43,335 nucleotides of DNA. It comes from Chryseobacterium sp. S0630 (GTDB taxonomy: Bacteria > Bacteroidota > Bacteroidia > Flavobacteriales > Weeksellaceae). Below the pieces are notes generated by a model. The model ran no database searches and had not been told where the DNA came from. It was given only the letters and a program-made list of their open reading frames with translations. The position numbers and the translations under genes were made by a program. The DNA is taken from NCBI RefSeq assembly GCF_024158915.1, contig NZ_JAMZGF010000047.1:1-43335 (forward strand). Reading direction: 5' to 3'. Below are positions 9,368 to 18,646 of this stretch, in pieces; position 1 is the first letter of the stretch, and the number at the start of each line of letters is the position of its first letter.

Positions 9368-12328
9368 TTAGAATTTTAAAGTTATATCTATTCCAATATC
9401 ACGAGTCGTTGGAAGTACCCCAATAGACTGTCCTTTTGCAGCTAATCCGTTACCTGTACCTGCTTCCGGATCAGCGTATGGTAAATTCTTGTGGATAATC
9501 CATAAGTTTCTACCTACAATAGATATTTTTGCATCCCGAATAGAAGTATTTGCTAAAATAGATTTTGGCAAAGAATATCCTATACTGGCTTCTCTTAATT
9601 TTACATAAGATGCATCATATACGAATCTCTTATTTGGCATAACACCATATCCGTCTACACTACCCGCAGAAGTTGGGTCGCCTGCAACCGTAGTATTAAC
9701 ATTTCCGTTTGGATTCACTCCCGGATTGATCACTCCGCTTTCTCTGTAATAAGCTGTCTCTTCATACAAACCAGTTGCTATACCATAGGCCATATCCGGA
9801 GAATATACATCTCCTCCCTGTTTTACATCAATAAGGAAGCTTAAAGAGAACTCTTTGTAACGGAAACTGTTTCTTATACCTCCTACCCAGTCTGGTGTGA
9901 TATTTCCGATAACCTGGTTATTATTTCTCAGATAATTTCCGCTAACCGGATCTACAATTTTGTTACCGTTAGCATCATATTGATAATCTGACCCTACCAA
10001 TGCTCCAAAAGCTTCTCCTACACGGGCATTCAAAGAAACTCCATTCTGATAGGTTGCCATTAGATAATTCTGTGAATTACCATTTAATGCAATCACTTTA
10101 TTTTCGTTCTTAGACCAGTTTACGTTCACATCCCAGGAAAAGTTATCAGATTTAAATGGAGTACCATTCAACTGAACTTCGATACCTTTATTATCAATCT
10201 GCCCAGCGTTCACTAAGAATGTACGATATCCTGTAGCTGAAGATACCGGTAGATTAATAATCTGGTCAATCGTTTTGGTCTTATAAATAGCAATATCAAA
10301 TCCTAATCTATTTCTGAAGAACTGAGCCTCCATACCAAATTCAGTTTCTTTGGATCTCTGAGGTTTCAAATCAGGGTTAGCAAGGAAATAAGGCTGATCA
10401 AACAATCCTTCTCCTCTTGCTTTAAATGTATTGGCAAGCCTGTAGTTATTTGTTGAAGAACCTACTTCTGCATAGTTTCCTCTTACTTTCCAGAAGCTAA
10501 GCCATGGCTGTTTTACAAATTCTGACAAGATAAGGGACCCGGTTACTGATGGATATGAATAACTGTTATTTCCTTTTGGTAAGTTTGAAGATTGGTCCAC
10601 ACGGAAAGTACCATCTACAAATAAGAAGTTCTTATAACCAACAGATGCTGTTGCATATAAACTTGACGTTAAGAATTTCGCATAATTTTCATCAGGAGGA
10701 AGAATTGTTCTCACAGAGTTAGATATTGCAAAAAGCCCTGGTTTAGATAAACCTCCTTCCGTACTCATATACACATTGTCGATTAAGTTTCTTCTAACGT
10801 TTCCTCCGGCAATACCACTAACATTCAAGTCTGGTGTGATATCGAATTTATAGTTAGCAAATAAATCAAAATTCATTTCTGAATTTTTAACATTCGTTCT
10901 TGCATATCCTGAGCCCACGTTAAGACCTGAAGCTCCAAATACCTGAGGTAATGATCCGTTCATCAATCTTTCTTCTACAACCATCTGCAAATCATCGTAA
11001 GATAATTTTCCGGTAATACCGAAGTTTTTGGAAACATCATATTTTAATTGTGCATAGCTAAAAACCCTTGTTCTGTCATCTGACTGATAACTCTGATATC
11101 TTTGGAAATAAGGGTTATTCCAATATTGAGGAGTTCCGTCTGCTGATGAAGTTCTGTTCCAGCTAAAATTACTGTTTCCATTATTCTGATAGGCATTTCT
11201 TAGAGCAGCTACATCCACGTTGGTTTGCCACCATTGTCTAAAACCTGAAACAATATTATCTGAATAACCTGTTTCATTACGTCCTCTTGTACCTTGCAAT
11301 GTTAATGTAGTAAAGACTGAAGCGTGTAATTTATCTGTAAAATCATGGCTGAATTTTGCAGAAATAGTATTTTTTCTTAGTTCTGAATTTGGCATCAGAC
11401 CATTGGAAAGCATATTGGAATAGGATAAGGAAAGATTTGATGTTTTATTTCCTTTTTCAATGGTAAGGCTATTAACGTATGTGACTGGTGTTTCAAAGAA
11501 TTTGATAGGTCCGTTTTTAGCGGCTACCCAAGGTGTTGCTTTACCATAATTAGGAGAGGATGGATCAAATGAATCCCATTGGTAAACCAATGAATTAGGA
11601 TTAAATGCAGGACCATAAGATGCATCATCACCAAAGTTCGCATAATTATATCCTCCAGGCCCCGGATCTTCGTTCCAGGATTCTCCACCATATCCGGCTC
11701 CATATTTAGTCTGATATTTTGGGAATGTAGATTTATCAATAAAACCAGCCGTAATTCCGGAGCTTAGAGTAACTCCCCAGCTTCCATCATTGTTTCCTCT
11801 ACCGCTTTTGGTTACAATAAGAATAACTCCATCACTACCTCTTTCACCATATAAAGCAGAAGCTGCTGCTCCTTTTAGTACGTTAATGGATTCAATATCT
11901 TCCTGATTGATATCTGATAGGAAATTACCATAATCGAAAGGAGCTCCTGTTGTGACAGTTGTATTGTTAACAGGTGAGCCATCAATTACAATAAGTGGAG
12001 ATCCACCATTTAAAGATTTATAACCTCTGATCAAGAGGTTTGCAGATCCGCCAAAGTTGTTGTTTGTATTTACCTGTAGTCCGGCTACCTTACCTGAAAG
12101 AAGAGATGCAACGTTTCCGGTATTGGTAGTTCCACCGGTTAATTCCGCAGCTTTCACTTCTTCAGAAGCATAACCAAGAGATTTTTTCTCTCTTTTAATC
12201 CCGAGTGCGGTTACAACCACACCCTCAATTTCTTTTGTCTTAATAGTATCATTCTTTTGCTGGGCATTGGCAACAGCTATAGAAGAAGACAATACCAAAA
12301 CAAGAAGACTTGCTGTTAGTTTCTTCAT
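9368..12328 (-). CDS. SusC/RagA-type TonB-linked outer-membrane transporter, cassette 2
   Basis: A 986-residue SusC-class TonB-dependent transporter, paralogous over its full length to the product of 4066-7059. The signal peptide (ANAQ end), the EIEGVVVTALGIKREKK segment, LLSGKVAGLQV, LIRGYKSLNGGSPLIVIDG and NVLKGAAASALYGERG are all present, and the C-terminus is DITLKF. The first 60 residues are identical to those of cassette 1, while extracellular-loop regions (for example residues 200-240 and 380-410) differ. This suggests a shared TonB/plug interface with different ligand contacts. It is first in a susC-susD-lipoprotein operon. Confidence 0.95.
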   Translation of the reverse strand: MKKLTASLLVLVLSSSIAVANAQQKNDTIKTKEIEGVVVTALGIKREKKSLGYASEEVKAAELTGGTTNTGNVASLLSGKVAGLQVNTNNNFGGSANLLIRGYKSLNGGSPLIVIDGSPVNNTTVTTGAPFDYGNFLSDINQEDIESINVLKGAAASALYGERGSDGVILIVTKSGRGNNDGSWGVTLSSGITAGFIDKSTFPKYQTKYGAGYGGESWNEDPGPGGYNYANFGDDASYGPAFNPNSLVYQWDSFDPSSPNYGKATPWVAAKNGPIKFFETPVTYVNSLTIEKGNKTSNLSLSYSNMLSNGLMPNSELRKNTISAKFSHDFTDKLHASVFTTLTLQGTRGRNETGYSDNIVSGFRQWWQTNVDVAALRNAYQNNGNSNFSWNRTSSADGTPQYWNNPYFQRYQSYQSDDRTRVFSYAQLKYDVSKNFGITGKLSYDDLQMVVEERLMNGSLPQVFGASGLNVGSGYARTNVKNSEMNFDLFANYKFDITPDLNVSGIAGGNVRRNLIDNVYMSTEGGLSKPGLFAISNSVRTILPPDENYAKFLTSSLYATASVGYKNFLFVDGTFRVDQSSNLPKGNNSYSYPSVTGSLILSEFVKQPWLSFWKVRGNYAEVGSSTNNYRLANTFKARGEGLFDQPYFLANPDLKPQRSKETEFGMEAQFFRNRLGFDIAIYKTKTIDQIINLPVSSATGYRTFLVNAGQIDNKGIEVQLNGTPFKSDNFSWDVNVNWSKNENKVIALNGNSQNYLMATYQNGVSLNARVGEAFGALVGSDYQYDANGNKIVDPVSGNYLRNNNQVIGNITPDWVGGIRNSFRYKEFSLSFLIDVKQGGDVYSPDMAYGIATGLYEETAYYRESGVINPGVNPNGNVNTTVAGDPTSAGSVDGYGVMPNKRFVYDASYVKLREASIGYSLPKSILANTSIRDAKISIVGRNLWIIHKNLPYADPEAGTGNGLAAKGQSIGVLPTTRDIGIDITLKF

Positions 12329-12352
12329 ATCAAATTAATTTTTGTGACCTTA

Positions 12353-12383
12353 CAAATTTGTAAAACTTTCTTAATACCACAAA
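12353..12383 (-). promoter_or_regulatory. Putative promoter of SusCD cassette 2
   Basis: On the minus strand TTTG, 19 bases, then CAAATTTG, ending 24 bases before the susC ATG. It matches the arrangement upstream of the other two susC genes, and the spacer AAGAAAGTTTTA is shared with the cassette 3 promoter. Confidence 0.55.
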
Positions 12384-12689
12384 GTAAAAGTTAAAAAAAT
12401 TATACATATTTCAATATTTTAAAACAAAAACATCTAGATACATACTAAAATAAGTTAAAAACAAAACATTTAACAAAAACAAACCATTTAAATATTAATT
12501 TTTTTTAAGAAATAATAACAATCAATTAAATTGATATAATCTATATTTCAAATTCAATTATTATTTTAAACAAACTGACTATCAATAAATTAAAAAAACA
12601 CAAAGATAAAATCCATAAATACCCATAGCTAGTACTATGCTAGGCATATCTTTGAATTTGAAAATTTTTCTGATTTTAAAAACAAAAAA
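12384..12689. other. AT-rich spacer between SusCD units 2 and 3
   Basis: No credible gene in about 300 bases. The only structure seen is a short hairpin near 12624-12639 (CATAG / CTATG around CTAGTA) in a slightly less AT-rich patch. TATCTTTG occurs on both strands near it but without a matching upstream element. Confidence 0.5.
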
Positions 12690-12705
12690 ACCGCCCGAAG
12701 GCGGT
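12690..12705 (-). terminator. Intrinsic terminator of SusCD unit 3
   Basis: Stem ACCGCC / GGCGGT with a CGAA loop, followed on the minus strand by seven T residues. It lies 28 bases past the stop of the third SusD gene. Confidence 0.85.
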
Positions 12706-12733
12706 AAAATATATTAAAATTGTTTTATAAGAA

Positions 12734-14350
12734 TTAGTTTTGATTCCAGAAAGGAGTTGTTGAGTTCTTAGTAAAACATTGAGCATTTGAAATCTGAGGA
12801 ACGTTTGCTGAGTTAGCTACGTATTCAGATGACGGATACATCAATCTGTATGGCTTGTTAGGCTTCGCTGAAGTTGTTGCCATAGGGGTAACTGGGAAAC
12901 CAGTTCTGTTATAATCGATGAAAGATTCTGTAGGGTTAATTCCAGCAGTAGCTAACCATTTCTGAGTCATGATAGCTTCAATCTTATTATCATTAGTTCC
13001 AATCCATCCTAAACCTACTTTAGTTTGAATTGCAGCTTTGTATGCAATATAGTCAGCATTAGCAGCATAAAGATAGTCAAAAGATGCTTTAATACCTTTT
13101 TCGAAGCTTTCCTGACCGTTAATTGCAAAAATACCCGGATATCTCACTGCTGCTTCAGCCTGAAGGAATTCACTCTCTGACTGAGTCATTATAACTCCTG
13201 ATTTTGCAGACCCAACAGATGTCAACTGAGAAGTTGTGCTAGGACTTCCATTTCCAAATATCCAACCATTTCCAAATCTTGAAACCGTTGTAAGATCTGT
13301 CGGAGCTCCCGGCTGTCCAGGTGTAGCACCTTGTCTAACCCCTTTTACAACTGACTGACCATTATAATTAACCATTGAGAACATTCTTCCTCTTCTACCA
13401 TCTTTGATACCGTTAAATTTCTGATAAACATTATCAGTCATACTATAAGGGTTACCATTAAGACAAGTAGCAATATGCTCGGATGCTGTAAATAATGTAT
13501 TGTTCTGCAACTGAGAGTTAGAACTGTTTCTTACATAATATCCATAAAACGGATTCTGCTGGTCATCATTAGCAGCACTGTATCCCGGATTTACTAAAAC
13601 ATCACTATTTACAAAGTCTTCTCCTGCCAAAGTCTGAAGCTGCTGATCTCTAAAAGCAGCCATAGATCCAGTTACCTTGGACATTCTCACTAGCATTCTT
13701 AGTTTCACAGTGTTTGCCAGACGTCTCCATTTATCCATTGTTCCCTGAAAAACAATATCAGTAGCTCCTAACTCAAGTGCAGCAGCATTACTGTTATCAA
13801 TAAGGGTGATCGCATCATTCAGACCAAGAATTAATGATCTGTAGATTTCCTCATCATTATCGTATTTTGGAGTTGCATTAGCCTGCCCCATAAAAGCCTG
13901 AGAATAAGGAGCGTCACCGTACAAATCTACAATAGTCTGCATATAAAAAGCTTTCATCACTTTTGCAGCAGCTACATAATTGTCATATTTATGCGTAGAG
14001 TTATCATATTTTTCAATAGCAACGAAATTACTTACGTTTCTATATAATCCATCCCAGATTTGTGGATAAAAAGAACTATCTACATTCAATGTATATTCGT
14101 TACCAAACGGAGCACCAAAAGAATAAGAGTTACCTGCATAAGCATTTGTCATAAGCCCTCCAAATCTGTTCATCCATGTAGCTTGTGTTCTATAAGTCTG
14201 AGCAACAGCACCAGGGAATAATAAAGTTGGAGTAATAGCTTCTGCATGGATGTTATTTGGATTTTCATTAATATCCAGATAATGATCACATGAAGTCAAC
14301 GTCATAGAGGCAACGATTAAACCTAGTATCGTATATTTAAATTTTTTCAT
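12734..14350 (-). CDS. SusD/RagB-like nutrient-binding lipoprotein, unit 3
   Basis: A 538-residue lipoprotein of the SusD/RagB class. The signal peptide ends TLTSC, followed by DHYLDINENPNN, with the Asn-Glu-Asn-Pro element characteristic of the family. Helical segments VDLYGDAPYSQAF and QSESEFLQAEAAVRYPG, and the C-terminal YRLMYPSSEYVANSANV, fit the fold. It is much more divergent from the other two SusD proteins than they are from each other. The ATG at 14350 is preferred over the in-frame TTG two codons earlier because it gives a standard MKKFKYT signal peptide. It starts 24 bases after the susC stop codon and is last in its unit; no lipocalin-like gene follows. Confidence 0.92.
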   Translation of the reverse strand: MKKFKYTILGLIVASMTLTSCDHYLDINENPNNIHAEAITPTLLFPGAVAQTYRTQATWMNRFGGLMTNAYAGNSYSFGAPFGNEYTLNVDSSFYPQIWDGLYRNVSNFVAIEKYDNSTHKYDNYVAAAKVMKAFYMQTIVDLYGDAPYSQAFMGQANATPKYDNDEEIYRSLILGLNDAITLIDNSNAAALELGATDIVFQGTMDKWRRLANTVKLRMLVRMSKVTGSMAAFRDQQLQTLAGEDFVNSDVLVNPGYSAANDDQQNPFYGYYVRNSSNSQLQNNTLFTASEHIATCLNGNPYSMTDNVYQKFNGIKDGRRGRMFSMVNYNGQSVVKGVRQGATPGQPGAPTDLTTVSRFGNGWIFGNGSPSTTSQLTSVGSAKSGVIMTQSESEFLQAEAAVRYPGIFAINGQESFEKGIKASFDYLYAANADYIAYKAAIQTKVGLGWIGTNDNKIEAIMTQKWLATAGINPTESFIDYNRTGFPVTPMATTSAKPNKPYRLMYPSSEYVANSANVPQISNAQCFTKNSTTPFWNQN

Positions 14351-14374
14351 TTTCAAGTAATAATTAATTAAAGT

Positions 14375-17300
14375 TTAGAAAGATGCTTTAAGATTCACCC
14401 CAAAGCTTCTAGTTGATGGATACTGTGTTGTATAAGCAAAACCGGCAGCATTTCCAGTTGTACTTGCAGTTTCCGGATCCGCATAGTTTCTATTGTTATC
14501 TGCGTACTTAAAGAATGGGTTTCTTGAATAAACACCAATCGTCAATGAATTCAAGAAAGTTGAACCTAAGACTGATTTTGGTAAATCATAACTTAATGCA
14601 ATTTCCCTAATCTTCAATGCTGTAGCATCAACTACCAAGTTTTCTCCAACAGCTCTATAAGCGCTACTTGAGAAATAGTTGGTAACGTTAGTATAAGTTC
14701 CTGCACCTCCCACTGGAGTATTGTTAGGAGTATATACCGGATTCGCTGCAGTACCTGTATTCTGTACTGAGTTAGGAACAATATATCCTTGAGTTCTGTC
14801 AAACTCAGCTGATTCCTCTAAACCTCCCGTAAATGCAAGTAGATTTTTCGTAAAGGATACAAATTTACCTCCTTTTCTAAAGTCTCCCATTGCAGATAAA
14901 GTGAACCCTTTATACTTAATGTTTGTAGAGAATCCAAGAATATAATCAGGGGTCGCTCTTCCTAGAACCTGAAGATTACTTGTTGTTAAAGGATTTCCTT
15001 TAGAGTCAACAATGATTCTTCCTTGGTCGTCTCTCTGGAATGCGCTTCCTTTGATAACCGGGAAGTCAGATCCTTTTACAGCAAAAATACCTACTGCTGC
15101 AGAAGAACTGCTTAATAAAGATACTTCATCAGCTCCATCAGCTAATTCTAATACTTTAGATCTGTATGAAGAGTAAGATACTTTCATATCCCAAGTAAAA
15201 TTGCTTGTTTTAATTGGCGTTATTCCTAAATCAAGTTCAATACCTCTCAGTCTCATTTTACCTACGTTATCAAGAATACTTGTTAATCCGGAAGCACTTG
15301 ATGCAGTTCTTGCTGTAATCAAGTCATCTGTTGTAGACTGATAAACTGAAGCATCTAATCTGATTCTATCTTTTAAGAATCCTAAAGACATTCCGAAATC
15401 TAAAGTATTAACAAATTCTGGCTTAATATCTACTGATGTAGGCGTTTGATTGTTAATATAAGAACTCAATCCGTTGAAAGGGAATCCTGTTGGGAATACT
15501 CCGATTTCATCTGTTCTGTACGGATCTACTGCAGTTGTATTACCTACTCTTGTATATGAACCTGTAATTTTTGCATAGTTAAGAATATCTCCTTTTAGAC
15601 CTTCAAATGCTTTTGTTGGTACAAAAGACAAACCAACTGAATAATATGGATAAACAGGGTTTGTTCTTTTTCCTGTACTGTAAGGTCTTGTTGACAATAC
15701 TGAAGACTGCTCAATTCTAAATGTGGAGTTTAAGAATAAATAATCATTATAGCTTAAATCCAAGTTAGCAAATCCTGCAATAATTCTACTGTTTGTCTGA
15801 TAGTTATCTAAATTAGCGCTGGAGAAAGGATCTGGATTAAGTACATTTTTAATATGATACCAGCCTGGGATATCTAAATTATTCCCTCCTACAGATGTTA
15901 CATTATAGGTTCTGTCCTGAATGTTATTACCAATGTTAAACTTCAATCCGATTTTATCTGTCAACTCATAATTAAAGTTAATCATTAAGTCACCATAATA
16001 ATTTCTTTCTTTAGAAGTACTTTCATAGAACCAAGATGTTATATCACCATTACCTAAATCTCCGAAAGTAATTCCATCAATGGAAGCTCCGGGAAGGTTA
16101 TAAGTTTTCGTGAAAACAGCACCATCATTATGTCTTGTATAAGTCATCCCTCTTGTTGTAACGTTTCCGTTATACGTAATGTTAATGTTCTTATTCAATT
16201 CATAATCTAAACCAAGGATAGCACTAAAGTAATCACTACGTCTGTCATATCTTTCATGATCGATAGTCCAGTATGGGTTTACTGCATATCCTGTATAATA
16301 TCCTTCAATTCCACTATTTCTATAAAGTTTGATGTTATTATTAGTAGGAGTCTGAAGAATATCATCATATAAAGATGAGTTTGTAGTAGATATTATTCTG
16401 TTAATGTAGTTGATGTTACCATCAATTTTTAATTTTCCTATTTTCTTTCCAGCTTTAAAAATAAAACTGTTTTGTCTTAGTTTATCACCCTCAACTACGA
16501 AATTATTTTCAGTTCTGTTAGCAGAGAAAGACACATATGAATCTGATCCACCTGCTGTTGCTGTAATTCCGTTTTGAGTTAATACTCCTGTTGAAAAGAA
16601 TTTATTCATGAAGTTTTTCACTGGAGCATATTTTTCATAAATAAATGATCCATCAGCCTGTGGAAGACCTGAAGGCATCATAGTTCCTCCAATAGCCGGA
16701 TTGTCATAAGCAGCTCCCCAAGACATGTTTTCCCATGGCACATAGTTTGTACCTCCGTAGCTTACATCACTCCATCCTTCATCCTGAACTCCTTTACCGT
16801 ATTTCTGCTGAACTTTTGGAAGCATGAAAACATTAGAAATATCAATAGATGAATTGAAAGTCATCTGAAGTTTTTCAGATTTTGTTCCTCTTTTAGTAGT
16901 AACAATAATTACCCCGTTTACCCCTTGCTGACCGTAAAGAGCAGCACCCTGTAAACCTTTAATTACGTTAATGTTTTCGATTGCTTCTGGTGGTATCTGC
17001 TGTAAGATGTCAGCAGATGAAATAACATTATCAATTACAATTAATGCCTGGTTATTACCAGTGATAGATTTAGCTCCTCTTAAGACAACTCTATAACTAG
17101 GATCTACACCATTGTTTGTTAAATTGATTTGTAAACCTGAAACCTTACCTGTCAACGCCTGTACAGCAGTTGGCGCAGATGCCTGATTCAATTCTTTTGT
17201 CGTTACAACTTGCTGTGTATTTGTTATCGCGTCAGCCTTTCTTTTGATACCTAAGGCTCCGGTAACAACTATCTCCTCTATATTTTTGGTTTTTAGAGTA

Positions 17301-17380
17301 TCCTTAGTGTTTTGGGCTGACATCATCACAAATGAGGATGATAGTACAACCGCAAATACACTCGCAGTTAATTTCTTCAT
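14375..17380 (-). CDS. SusC/RagA-type TonB-linked outer-membrane transporter, unit 3
   Basis: A 1001-residue SusC-class TonB-dependent transporter. It has a signal peptide ending MMSAQ, a TonB-box-like EEIVVTGALGIKRK, plug motifs ALTGKVSGLQI and VVLRGAKSITGNNQALIVID, and NVIKGLQGAALYGQQG. The barrel ends SFGVNLKASF. It shares the MKKLTAS start with the other two transporters but diverges soon after, so it is an older paralogue. The substrate is unknown. The N-terminal carboxypeptidase-regulatory-like domain is absent here too. It has its own putative promoter and is followed by its SusD partner. Confidence 0.95.
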   Translation of the reverse strand: MKKLTASVFAVVLSSSFVMMSAQNTKDTLKTKNIEEIVVTGALGIKRKADAITNTQQVVTTKELNQASAPTAVQALTGKVSGLQINLTNNGVDPSYRVVLRGAKSITGNNQALIVIDNVISSADILQQIPPEAIENINVIKGLQGAALYGQQGVNGVIIVTTKRGTKSEKLQMTFNSSIDISNVFMLPKVQQKYGKGVQDEGWSDVSYGGTNYVPWENMSWGAAYDNPAIGGTMMPSGLPQADGSFIYEKYAPVKNFMNKFFSTGVLTQNGITATAGGSDSYVSFSANRTENNFVVEGDKLRQNSFIFKAGKKIGKLKIDGNINYINRIISTTNSSLYDDILQTPTNNNIKLYRNSGIEGYYTGYAVNPYWTIDHERYDRRSDYFSAILGLDYELNKNINITYNGNVTTRGMTYTRHNDGAVFTKTYNLPGASIDGITFGDLGNGDITSWFYESTSKERNYYGDLMINFNYELTDKIGLKFNIGNNIQDRTYNVTSVGGNNLDIPGWYHIKNVLNPDPFSSANLDNYQTNSRIIAGFANLDLSYNDYLFLNSTFRIEQSSVLSTRPYSTGKRTNPVYPYYSVGLSFVPTKAFEGLKGDILNYAKITGSYTRVGNTTAVDPYRTDEIGVFPTGFPFNGLSSYINNQTPTSVDIKPEFVNTLDFGMSLGFLKDRIRLDASVYQSTTDDLITARTASSASGLTSILDNVGKMRLRGIELDLGITPIKTSNFTWDMKVSYSSYRSKVLELADGADEVSLLSSSSAAVGIFAVKGSDFPVIKGSAFQRDDQGRIIVDSKGNPLTTSNLQVLGRATPDYILGFSTNIKYKGFTLSAMGDFRKGGKFVSFTKNLLAFTGGLEESAEFDRTQGYIVPNSVQNTGTAANPVYTPNNTPVGGAGTYTNVTNYFSSSAYRAVGENLVVDATALKIREIALSYDLPKSVLGSTFLNSLTIGVYSRNPFFKYADNNRNYADPETASTTGNAAGFAYTTQYPSTRSFGVNLKASF

Positions 17381-17408
17381 ATCAAATTCAATTATTTTTT
17401 ACAGGCTA

Positions 17409-17439
17409 CAAATTTGTAAAACTTTCTTAAAAACACAAA
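17409..17439 (-). promoter_or_regulatory. Putative promoter of SusCD unit 3
   Basis: On the minus strand TTTG-N19-CAAATTTG, ending 28 bases before the susC ATG. Much of the spacer (AAGAAAGTTTTA) is identical to that of the cassette 2 promoter, although the genes themselves have diverged. Confidence 0.55.
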
Positions 17440-17902
17440 GCATTTTCTTAAAAAAATATAAAAATTTCAATTATTATCAAAAAACATCGAAAATAAAATG
17501 TTAATATTTATTAAAAAAAGAAATTTTAACAAATATTAAAAAATAATCAGACTACATTATTCAAAAAAATTCAATAAAAAATTCAATTGATAATTTATAC
17601 ATAAAATAAACAAAACAACTATATAAAAAACAAAATAGAATCAATAATTACAATATATATTCAAAAAATACACAATAACAATGAAATATCATCAAATTAT
17701 ATGGATTTTACTCTTCGTTAAAAAATATAAAAAAAACGCCAAAAATCAAAAAAATAGTATAATCATCAAAAAAAACAATCCTTTTTAACAAAAATTATAA
17801 ATTTAAAACATTTAAGGATTATCCAAAAAACAAGTACATTATACCACATTATATTTGACAAAATCATTCATCAAAAAAAACTGATTAATACATTTGTTTT
17901 TT
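17440..17902. other. Very AT-rich divergent spacer between susC and rnhB
   Basis: About 460 bases dominated by A runs. No reading frame, tRNA or stable hairpin is visible. It separates the divergent susC (minus) and rnhB (plus) genes. Confidence 0.6.
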
Positions 17903-17910
17903 TAATTTTG
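17903..17910 (+). promoter_or_regulatory. -7 element of the rnhB promoter
   Basis: TAATTTTG matches TAnnTTTG exactly, 21 bases before the ATG at 17932. No TTG is seen at the expected -33 spacing. An in-frame TTG at 17908 falls inside this box, so it cannot be the start codon if the promoter is real. Confidence 0.5.
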
Positions 17911-17931
17911 CATCTGTTATTTCAGACAAAT

Positions 17932-18516
17932 ATGGAGCTAATAAAAAACTGGTCGAAACTTTATATCGAGGCCGGATGTGATGAAGTAGGAAGAGGGTGT
18001 TTAAGTGGTCCGGTGGTGGCAGCAGCGGTAATTTTAGATGATGATTTCAAACAAAATCTGGTTAATGATTCCAAAAAATTAACGTTCAAAACACGTATGG
18101 AACTGGATAGTTATATCAAAGACAATGTGAAAAACTATGCCATCGCAGAATTACCTCCTTCCTTTATTGACGAACATAATATTCTTAATGCAAGTATTCA
18201 TGCGATGCACCGTGCTTTGGATCAACTGACAATAACCCCTGAACTTATTTTGGTGGACGGAAATAAATTTCATCCTTATAACTACATCCCGCATCAATGT
18301 ATTATCAAAGGGGATTCCAAAGTTTTATCTATTGCTGCAGCGTCTATTCTTGCTAAAAACTACAGGGATAAATTAATGATTCAGCTTCATGAGGAACACC
18401 CTGAATATGGATGGGATACCAATTTTGGCTACGCTACAAAAAAACATCAGGAAGCCCTTATAAAATACGGCCCAACACCTCATCACAGACAATCTTTCAG
18501 ACTTAAATATGATTGA
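17932..18516 (+). CDS. rnhB: Ribonuclease HII
   Basis: Cleaves the RNA strand of RNA-DNA hybrids and removes single ribonucleotides misincorporated in DNA. From the ATG at 17932 the protein has 194 residues, normal for the family. The signature GCDEVGRG carries the catalytic Asp17 and Glu18. LVDGNKF supplies Asp109 and KGDSK probably supplies Asp128, followed by the conserved IAAASILAKNYRD helix. The C-terminal TPHHRQSFR is also typical. The upstream TTG at 17908 was rejected because it overlaps the -7 promoter box. It is a single gene, convergent with yidC. Confidence 0.96.
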   Translation: MELIKNWSKLYIEAGCDEVGRGCLSGPVVAAAVILDDDFKQNLVNDSKKLTFKTRMELDSYIKDNVKNYAIAELPPSFIDEHNILNASIHAMHRALDQLTITPELILVDGNKFHPYNYIPHQCIIKGDSKVLSIAAASILAKNYRDKLMIQLHEEHPEYGWDTNFGYATKKHQEALIKYGPTPHHRQSFRLKYD

Positions 18517-18591
18517 AAAGCGCTCATTTTCAATTATTAAATTCGTAGACATCCATTAGAAATTTAAAATCTTTCTAAATAAAATAACCAA

Positions 18592-18630
18592 AAAAAAGAG
18601 AAGCAATTATTAAAATTACTTCTCTTTTTT
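18592..18630. terminator. Bidirectional terminator between rnhB and yidC
   Basis: A-rich left arm AAAAAAGAGAAG pairs with CTTCTCTTTTTT, extended by AAT/ATT around a mismatch. T tracts on both strands suit termination of both convergent genes. Confidence 0.8.
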
Positions 18631-18646
18631 ATGCTATAATGAAGAA

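Noticed and set aside
12620..12650. Promoter-like patch CTAGTACTATGCTAGG
   Set aside because: It superficially resembles a strong sigma-70 type -10 region, but that consensus is not used for housekeeping promoters in Bacteroidota and no gene starts nearby in that direction.
1..17440. Polysaccharide utilisation locus
   Set aside because: SusCD pairs are present, but no carbohydrate-active enzyme or regulator gene is beside them, so a glycan substrate cannot be supported.
17908..17931. TTG start that would lengthen rnhB by 8 codons
   Set aside because: The TTG is the end of a TAATTTTG -7 box; the ATG at 17932 gives the normal RNase HII length.
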